DNA from: Candidatus Dormiibacterota bacterium | GTDB taxonomy: Bacteria; Chloroflexota; Dormibacteria; Aeolococcales; Aeolococcaceae | DNA: 64,000 nucleotides | Direction: 5' to 3' | Assembly: GCA_019245575.1 (NCBI GenBank) | Contig: JAFARE010000001.1 | Location: 62,001 to 126,000 of the forward strand | In this document: one piece after another, positions 60,701 to 64,000 of the stretch | Layout of the letters: each line of letters starts with the position of its first letter | How positions within the stretch are numbered: position 1 is the first letter of the stretch | Program-made: the position numbers and the translations under genes | Notes under the pieces: model-generated | Told to the model about the DNA's origin: nothing | The model's database searches: none | Seen by the model: the letters and a program-made list of their open reading frames with translations, nothing else

Positions 60701-61696
60701 GTTCCACGCGAGGTGCACGCCGGTGGTGTCGATGCCCGTGCTGGCGAAGCCGGTCGGCGTCGTCGGCGCGGGGATCTTCACCGTCACGTTGACTGACGCG
60801 GGCGCCGAGAACCCGGTCACGTTCCAGCTCTTGACCGTGTACGTGTAGGTGGCGTTGTTCGCCATCTGCGTGTCGGTGAACACGGTGCCCGTCTGGCTGG
60901 CGTTGCTGATGTACGTGCCGTTGCGGTAGACCGCGTACGTCACGGTGTTCGCCGACGGCTGCCAGCTGAGGTGCACCCCGCCGGCATCGACCGGGCCCTG
61001 CAGCCCGGTGGGCGTGGTCGCCGCGGGAATGTTCACCGCGACGCTGGCGGACGCGGGCGTCGAGAAGCCCGTCACGTTCCACGTCTGCACCGTGTAGGTG
61101 TACGTGGCGTTGTTCGGCATCGAGGTGTCGTTGTAGTTGGTCGCCGTCTGGTTCCCCGGGCTGATCCGCGTGCCGTTGCGGAAGACGCCGTACGTGCACA
61201 GGTTGGCGGCGGGCTGCCACGCGAGGTGGACGCCGAGCAGGTCGACGCTCGACGTGAGGCCGCCGGGCGTGCCCGGCGCGCCGATGTTCACGGGCACGTT
61301 GATCGCCGTCTGCGGCGAGAACCCCGACGGGTTCCACGCGGCGACCGAGTACGTGTACGTGGCGTGGTTGCCCATCGCGGAGTCGGTGAACGCCGTCGCC
61401 GTCTGGTTGGCCGGGCTGATCGCCGAGCCGCCGTTGCGGAAGACCGCGTACGTCGAGGCCCCGGCCGACGCCGTCCACGTGAGGTGCACGCCGCACCCGT
61501 CGACGGCTGCCGCCAGGTTGGTGGGCGCGGCCGGCGGGTTCGCCGCCGACACGCCGAGCACGTTGAGCCCGCTGACGAGGACTGCGAGGATGCCGAGGCC
61601 GCACAGCAACCGACGCGCGCGTCCCCAGGCGGCGTCGAAAGACCCTTCCGTACTCAGGGTGCGACCCGGTCGCGCCCGCCCCTCATCCATAGACAT
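54746..61696 (-). CDS. Giant exported protein: four Fn3, PQQ-type propeller, seven lectin-like repeats
   Basis: From ATG 61696, with GAGGGGG upstream, the product is 2316 aa. It has an N-terminal signal or anchor helix (about 28-50), then four near-identical fibronectin-like units (DNA about 61540-60500, 86-89 residues each, with TPTGL...VHLSW...TYTYTV). A PQQ-type beta-propeller follows (DWPTYLHDNARSG, DNA about 60490-59180), then seven tandem units of about 210 residues, each opening CP-G-x-TCQDIGG (DNA about 59170-54750). These repeats contain AGVMMRA and resemble DUF1349/concanavalin-like carbohydrate-binding modules. There is no LPxTG. Likely secreted, binding polysaccharide. Confidence 0.85.
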   Translation of the reverse strand: MSMDEGRARPGRTLSTEGSFDAAWGRARRLLCGLGILAVLVSGLNVLGVSAANPPAAPTNLAAAVDGCGVHLTWTASAGASTYAVFRNGGSAISPANQTATAFTDSAMGNHATYTYSVAAWNPSGFSPQTAINVPVNIGAPGTPGGLTSSVDLLGVHLAWQPAANLCTYGVFRNGTRISPGNQTATNYNDTSMPNNATYTYTVQTWNVTGFSTPASASVAVNIPAATTPTGLQGPVDAGGVHLSWQPSANTVTYAVYRNGTYISNASQTGTVFTDTQMANNATYTYTVKSWNVTGFSAPASVNVTVKIPAPTTPTGFASTGIDTTGVHLAWNAAANTVTYAVYRNGTRISPANQTSTLFNDGTVVFGSSYTYTLQSWNVTGFSPAASLVVNTPKNPPPPPGEDWPTYLHDNARSGASGEQALNTANATALTLKWSLTTGGSVVTNPAVVGGVAYFGSWDGFEYAVNTSTGGVIWKTSLGTTTDPNCSYPTTAGITSSATVYNGAVYVGGGDSNWYALNASTGAVLWTVPTGDNSVAGAHYNWSSPLIYTATDGNTYAYIGIASNCDNPLVQGQLMQVNLTTHAVTNVAKMVPDGGQVGGGIWTSPTVDPTTNTIFVSTGTINQYTQNLAQAIVAVDATTLAVKSVWQLPFQVETFDSDWGTTPTLTTDTNGDQLLSVANKNGILYTFNRNNIAAGPIWQQQLAVGGECPTCGDGTISPGAFVSNFTIGNYTGPVLFYAAGNNMYNGKGNQGGVWAFNPGTGQVLWFHPTNGPVLGALSYENGLLAYGQGNTAEVTNAATGQALYDYTSKGAMYGAPAISHGQIFIGSTDNNLYTFALGAANTPPADPNCPAGFTCQDIGGATPGGEAVNSDGSWTITASGTKIHDVSDSFRFVWQNATGDTQLVTELTQQSTQNSLPQAGLMLRQSADPASPFYAMVEYPNNNIENQPLPKILVWYRPTWGGTAIEATKLYPAQLPRFMSIQRVGDTYYAATSSDGTNWLSLTGTTQTFAMPTTLMGGIAVDSGQNGTFGTATFTPMTAGAVTINALQPGFTHPCPQGWQCYGVGNPNPPGDQQMTAPGAFTLSGAGTGITSGVFATYGHSDQFQYVYQSAGGDQTIVAKFLGFGANPPNNAQSGLMVRATNDPGSPYYSVLAYGKGGGVVQWREDANITARFANVSLPSLAAGTYIEIVRYTDPSSNTTTYSAATSPDGVNWTFVQSATAALNLGATPMYGLAASATAVNVNPTSSFSNVSMAATGTVPPGVCPSNYSCADIGNSHRMGYQTYINHVWNMQSSGDIWDVYDTMRYIWQPLSSGGNANDDATVSVRVAGVQNPADGWAKSGVMIRGGTPDSTDPSAPYYGLFVTPSNGMVVQWRPTEGALTNQLQFAIPNSPPNSPTPIYLMVQRFTDATHNQVLYTALYSMDNVTWTPLAGSTMALNLGTPAALTGGMAASSHSTAQTMTTTFDSWNLLGSAPAPPGLCPASWNCEDIGGPLPGGTQALASGTWTINAGGGDIWDGADQFHFISQQLPADGTVTARVVNSTATNASNTWAKGGVMIRAAAGDPDASAPYYAVFVTPATGNNAASGVTVQWRSSEGTASPPSTTNQILAAGPAGGAMPNYVRVVRWTDSSHVTWYQAQTSSDGATWAAVAGSLQSIPALNGLTLAGMATDSWNQGNAVTWTMDNVAVTPGEVVPQGVCPSGWTCQDIGGATPAGSQTLTSGTWSVQGGGTDIADNSQNNPPGDQFHFVSQPLTTDGSVSAHVLSQSQSDPWAKSGVMMRVDSTPTSGYYGVFTTPTNTGTNQSNGLVVQWRDAGCGTPPCTTGQVLFNPGGANSPVVPTYVRVTRSTAGGTTTFTAFYSPDGSTWTMVPGSAIVLTNAATTMAGLAVSSHNGNQLSTVGFDTVTVSATAPPTCPTGYTCQDIGGAAPAGTQAVSGSTWTIQGAGNDIWGTADSFHLISQTTPLPADNGTGNGNGSVTARVLTQDNPNPWAKAGVMLRGDATAGAADYAILTTPAHGTVVQFRTTAGGQTQNIAVSGSGASNTAFVRVSRWTDASGSYFTAYTSPDGTTWTAVPGSTMTIPGLSGQLLAGLAVTSHANGTLGNVTMDSVAVATTAQQPGGTCPSGWTCQDVAGALPAGSQSLSGGAWTITGGGNDIWNPNDTFHYVTSTAGGAIASGAGTFSARVVSQSNTNAWAKAGLMLRAASGAPTATDAYFGIFVTAGNGIVVQYRAASGGTTVQLGKVAMPAGAPPVWLQVSRDATNNFIARYSTDGTTWTQLGATTNAPNLTGTLLEGMAVCSHAGGGSPASSVVFDNVTT
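54750..59175 (-). repeat. Seven tandem ~630-660 bp units in the giant gene
   Basis: Each unit opens with a Cys-Pro...Cys pair (for example CPAGFTCQDIGG, CPSGWTCQDIGG, CPTGYTCQDIGG) and carries GTW-x-I, DIW, FHF/FHY, and WAK(A/S)GVMMR. Unit starts on DNA lie near 59160, 58530, 57905, 57260, 56600, 55940 and 55330. Three central units show the most regular spacing, suggesting recent duplication. Confidence 0.75.
60500..61540 (-). repeat. Four tandem ~260 bp fibronectin-type repeats
   Basis: Four consecutive 86-89-codon units share NGT-ISPANQT or close variants, TYTYTV-x-WNVTGFS and VHL-WQPSAN. The nucleotide similarity is high enough to see by eye, indicating expansion by duplication at the N-terminal part of the giant protein. 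Confidence 0.75.
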
Positions 61697-61856
61697 CGGT
61701 ACCCCCTCTTCAGAGTGCGCCTCAGCATCCCCAGCAGCCAACGCCCCACCGAACCCCGTGTGTGTTGCCCCAGTACAACCCCGCCCCGGCTCCGGTGGAC
61801 TACCCCAGACGCCACCTGCCTCTCTCACGCGATCGGCATGGAACCGAGTGGCCGCA

Positions 61857-61886
61857 ACGATACGCCACCGGTCCGTTACGAGTCAA
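61857..61886 (-). promoter_or_regulatory. Candidate promoter of the giant exported protein gene
   Basis: Reading the minus strand, TTGACT (61886-61881) and TATCGT (61862-61857) are separated by 18 bp. The transcript would begin near 61850 and carry a leader of about 150 nt to the ATG at 61696. The remaining interval to 61968 shows no gene. Confidence 0.5.
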
Positions 61887-61968
61887 CTAAACGCTTCAAA
61901 AGCTCCGATCGTGTCCGAATTCACAGCCGAGTTGGAGAACCCTCCTCAGACCGGCTGGTGCAAGTGCC

Positions 61969-62925
61969 CTAGAAGACCTCGTCGAGGCGCCGCAGAACCT
62001 CGGGTGTGAGCCGGGGCAGGACGTCCAGCGCGCCCAGGTTCTCGCGCAGCTGCGACGCCCGGCTGGCCCCCGTGATCACCGTCGAGACGCGCGGGTTGGC
62101 GGCGCACCACGCCACCGCCACCTGGGCCATGCTCGCGCCGAGCTCGGCCGCGATGGGCTGCAGCGCGCGCACCTTTCGATTCGCATCCGTGTCGGTGAGC
62201 AGCGACTCGAGCCACTGGTAGCCCGGCAGTGTCGCCCTGCTCCCGGGCGGCACGCCGTCGAGGTACTTGCCGGTGAGCACGCCTGACGCGAGCGGGCTCC
62301 AGGTGGTCAATCCAAGCCCGATGCTGTCGTACAGATCGGCGAACTCCTCCTCGACCTTGGTGCGCTCGAGCAGGTTGTACTGCGGCTGCTCGACGACCGG
62401 TTTGTGCAGGTGATGACGGTCCGCGATCGACCATGCGTCGAGGATCGCATTCGCGCTCCACTCCGACGTTCCCCAGTACAGCGCGCGTCCCGATTCGACG
62501 ATGTTGTGCATCGCCCAAACCGTTTCCTCAATTGGCGTTTCCGGGTCGGGCCGGTGGCAGAACACGACGTCGACGAAGTCGAGCTGCAGCCTGCGCAGCG
62601 AGCCCTCGATCGCCTGCAGCAGGTATTTGCGATTCAGCGTGTTGCGCGTGTTGACCGAGTCGGCGATGCCCCAGAAGAACTTGGTCGACACGAGATACGT
62701 GTGCCGCGGCCAGCCGAGCGCGGCGATGGCCTCGCCCATGATCGTCTCCGACTCGCCCCGTGCGTAGACCTCGGCGTTGTCGAAGTAGTTGACACCCGCG
62801 TCGTACGCCTCGGCCATCACCTCGCGCGCCGTCGCGTCGCGCAGCTGCGGGCCGAAGCTCACCCATGAGCCGAGGGACAGCACGCTGACCTTCACGCCGG
62901 CGCGACCGAGACGGCGGTACTGCAC
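61969..62925 (-). CDS. Aldo/keto reductase (Kv-beta/YghZ-like)
   Basis: The 318-aa product has the catalytic tetrad Asp-Tyr ([15 protein letters not shown]), Lys (LVSTKFFWG) and His (FCHRPDP), the Kv-beta-like loop [13 protein letters not shown], and the NADPH-binding end [18 protein letters not shown]. It starts at GTG 62925. AKRs of this branch reduce aldehydes or act on sugars; the substrate is unknown. It stands alone between the giant gene and the partial repeat-protein gene. Confidence 0.88.
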   Translation of the reverse strand: MQYRRLGRAGVKVSVLSLGSWVSFGPQLRDATAREVMAEAYDAGVNYFDNAEVYARGESETIMGEAIAALGWPRHTYLVSTKFFWGIADSVNTRNTLNRKYLLQAIEGSLRRLQLDFVDVVFCHRPDPETPIEETVWAMHNIVESGRALYWGTSEWSANAILDAWSIADRHHLHKPVVEQPQYNLLERTKVEEEFADLYDSIGLGLTTWSPLASGVLTGKYLDGVPPGSRATLPGYQWLESLLTDTDANRKVRALQPIAAELGASMAQVAVAWCAANPRVSTVITGASRASQLRENLGALDVLPRLTPEVLRRLDEVF

Positions 62926-62951
62926 GCGGGCCTACAACCTGCGCCGGCCGG

Positions 62952-64000
62952 TCAGCCGAGCGGACCCATGCCGATGCGCTGGGGGCCGACCCACGCCGAT
63001 CCGCTGGGGCGGTACGCCTCCCACAGGTTCGCGTCGCCGCCCTGCCAGAAGACGTCGTCCTCCGTGCCCCAGCCGGTGGCCGCGGGGGGCGAGCCGATCG
63101 GGCCCATGCCCACCTGGGTGGGGCCCAGCCAGCCCGATCCCTTCCACGCGGCCATGCCGATGTTCCCGTCGGGCTGCCGCCAGAAGACGTCCTCCTCGTC
63201 GCTGGGCAGCACGGCGGCGGAGGGCGGCGAGGCGAGCGAGCGCATGCCGACCGGCGTCGGGCCGTTCCACCGCGAGCCCAGCCAGAACGCCTCCCACAGC
63301 TGGCCGTCGCCCCCCTGCCAGAAGACGTCCTGCTCGCCCGAGCTGTGGGCGACGGCGGTCGGGCGCGAGCCCAAGGGGCCCATGCCGATCCTCCGCGGTT
63401 GCGCGAACCACGCACCGCCGATCTGCAGGCCCTCCCAGAGGTTGCCGTCGCCTCCCTGCCAGAAGACGTCGATCTCGGATCCCCACGCGGCCACCGTGGG
63501 CGGTGAGCCGAGCGGGCCCATGCCACGACGGAACGGGCCGGTCCAGCTGCCACCCGAGTCGACGGCCTCCCAGAGGTTCCCGTCACCGCCTCGCCACAGG
63601 ACGTGGACGTCACCGTTGGGCTGGATCGCGATCGCCGGTGGCGAGCCCAGCGGGCCCATGCCGTGCGGCGTGGGGCCCGTCCAGTGAGAGCCGTCCCAGT
63701 ACGCCTCCCACAGGTTGCCGTCGCCGCCCCTCCACACCACGTGCTGATGGCCGGACGCATCCGCGGCGGCGGCCGGCGGGTTGGCCGAGCCGACCAGCTG
63801 CGCCGGCGCCACGAACACCGCGAGCCGGTTGCCGGCGGGCACGAAGAGCCGCCCGTACCCGGCCGCCGCGGTGGCGAAGTGCTGCGTCCCAGCGGGCAGC
63901 GACAGCCGGCTGATGATGGCGCCGCTGCTGGGATCGAGCCCGTAGACCGTCGTGCCGCCGAACATGCTCAGCGTCCACACCACGCCGCCGGCGACGATCG
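62952..64000 (-). CDS. 3' part of repeat protein with tectonin/DUF346-like units (5' truncated by window)
   Basis: The frame runs from the window end to a TGA at 62952; its start lies beyond 64000, since the frame stays open (IVAGGVVWTL) at the edge. The first visible 75 residues look like the last blades of a PQQ-type propeller (TTVYGLDPSSGAI, YGRLFVPAGN). Six to seven copies of a ~48-residue unit follow: VFWQGGDGNLWEA...W-GP-x-GMGPLGSPP, resembling DUF346/PLL lectin or tectonin repeats that bind sugars. Likely exported, like its large neighbour. Confidence 0.75.
   Translation of the reverse strand, partial: IVAGGVVWTLSMFGGTTVYGLDPSSGAIISRLSLPAGTQHFATAAAGYGRLFVPAGNRLAVFVAPAQLVGSANPPAAAADASGHQHVVWRGGDGNLWEAYWDGSHWTGPTPHGMGPLGSPPAIAIQPNGDVHVLWRGGDGNLWEAVDSGGSWTGPFRRGMGPLGSPPTVAAWGSEIDVFWQGGDGNLWEGLQIGGAWFAQPRRIGMGPLGSRPTAVAHSSGEQDVFWQGGDGQLWEAFWLGSRWNGPTPVGMRSLASPPSAAVLPSDEEDVFWRQPDGNIGMAAWKGSGWLGPTQVGMGPIGSPPAATGWGTEDDVFWQGGDANLWEAYRPSGSAWVGPQRIGMGPLG

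Noticed and set aside
56414-60796. A 1460-codon plus-strand frame opposite the giant gene
   Set aside because: Its length is caused by the repetitive codon pattern of the coding strand; composition is Arg/His/Ala-rich with no folds.

Overview
The window is one contiguous, very GC-rich bacterial chromosome segment (by eye about 70% G+C) with short intergenic gaps; no gene-free stretch exceeds about 300 bases. Stop and start codons of neighbouring genes often overlap (ATGA, GTGA, and apparently CTGA). Gene content (HisC-HisB fusion, YerC/TrpR-like regulator, Tad-type ATPase genes, DHA2-type MFS exporter fused to a cytidylate-kinase-like domain, lipoprotein sugar dehydrogenase, putrescine catabolism, large exported beta-propeller proteins) suggests a free-living aerobic heterotroph from the high-GC Terrabacteria. 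Actinomycetota, Chloroflexota and Ca. Dormibacterota are all possible. This placement is inference; no marker gene in the window settles it. No insertion sequence, prophage, CRISPR array or rRNA was seen.

Layout. 1-3.4 kb: tail of a basic protein, a PlsC acyltransferase, tRNA-Lys(TTT), two small genes in a visibly lower-GC patch, a PIG-L deacetylase, and an XRE regulator/membrane protein pair with two operator-like palindromes. 3.4-10.7 kb: ten tightly coupled minus-strand genes forming a reduced Tad-like machine: a small two-helix membrane protein, a CpaE-like protein with a degenerate P-loop, TadA, TadB, TadC, a membrane protein, a MinD-like ATPase with an intact P-loop and a novel N-terminus, and two unknown proteins. 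This is the best candidate for an undescribed system. 10.8-20.1 kb: GT87-type transferase, NHL lipoprotein, small membrane protein, MFS-kinase fusion, DsbA-like protein, YceI with a divergent HxlR regulator, PQQ-type sugar dehydrogenase, SDR and cupin.

20.2-26.3 kb: complete oligo/dipeptide ABC importer (binding protein, two permeases, two ATPases). 26.5-31.1 kb: membrane-fused spermidine-synthase-like protein, a DUF1360/DUF2231/SDR operon, an orphan leader-like sequence and an EamA transporter coupled to hisA. 31.1-37.2 kb: histidine biosynthesis. hisA reads leftward; yerC-hisG-hisD-hisCB-hisH-hisF-hisI read rightward from a shared 38-bp promoter/operator. hisE and a histidinol-phosphatase gene are not seen here.

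37.2-48.9 kb: YraQ-type permease, DUF1684 protein, an LPxTG-like surface BNR protein, a putrescine/amine catabolic operon (aldehyde dehydrogenase, APC permease, FAD amine oxidase, class III aminotransferase), and a second APC permease. 49-53 kb: GGDEF-EAL enzyme, receiver-only response regulator and NarL-type sensor kinase, then a Mpo1/DUF962 protein and a small membrane protein. 53-64 kb: a GT-C glycosyltransferase translationally coupled to a 2316-residue exported protein (four Fn3 domains, one PQQ-type propeller, seven repeated lectin-like units), an aldo/keto reductase, and the 3' part of another repeat protein cut by the window edge.
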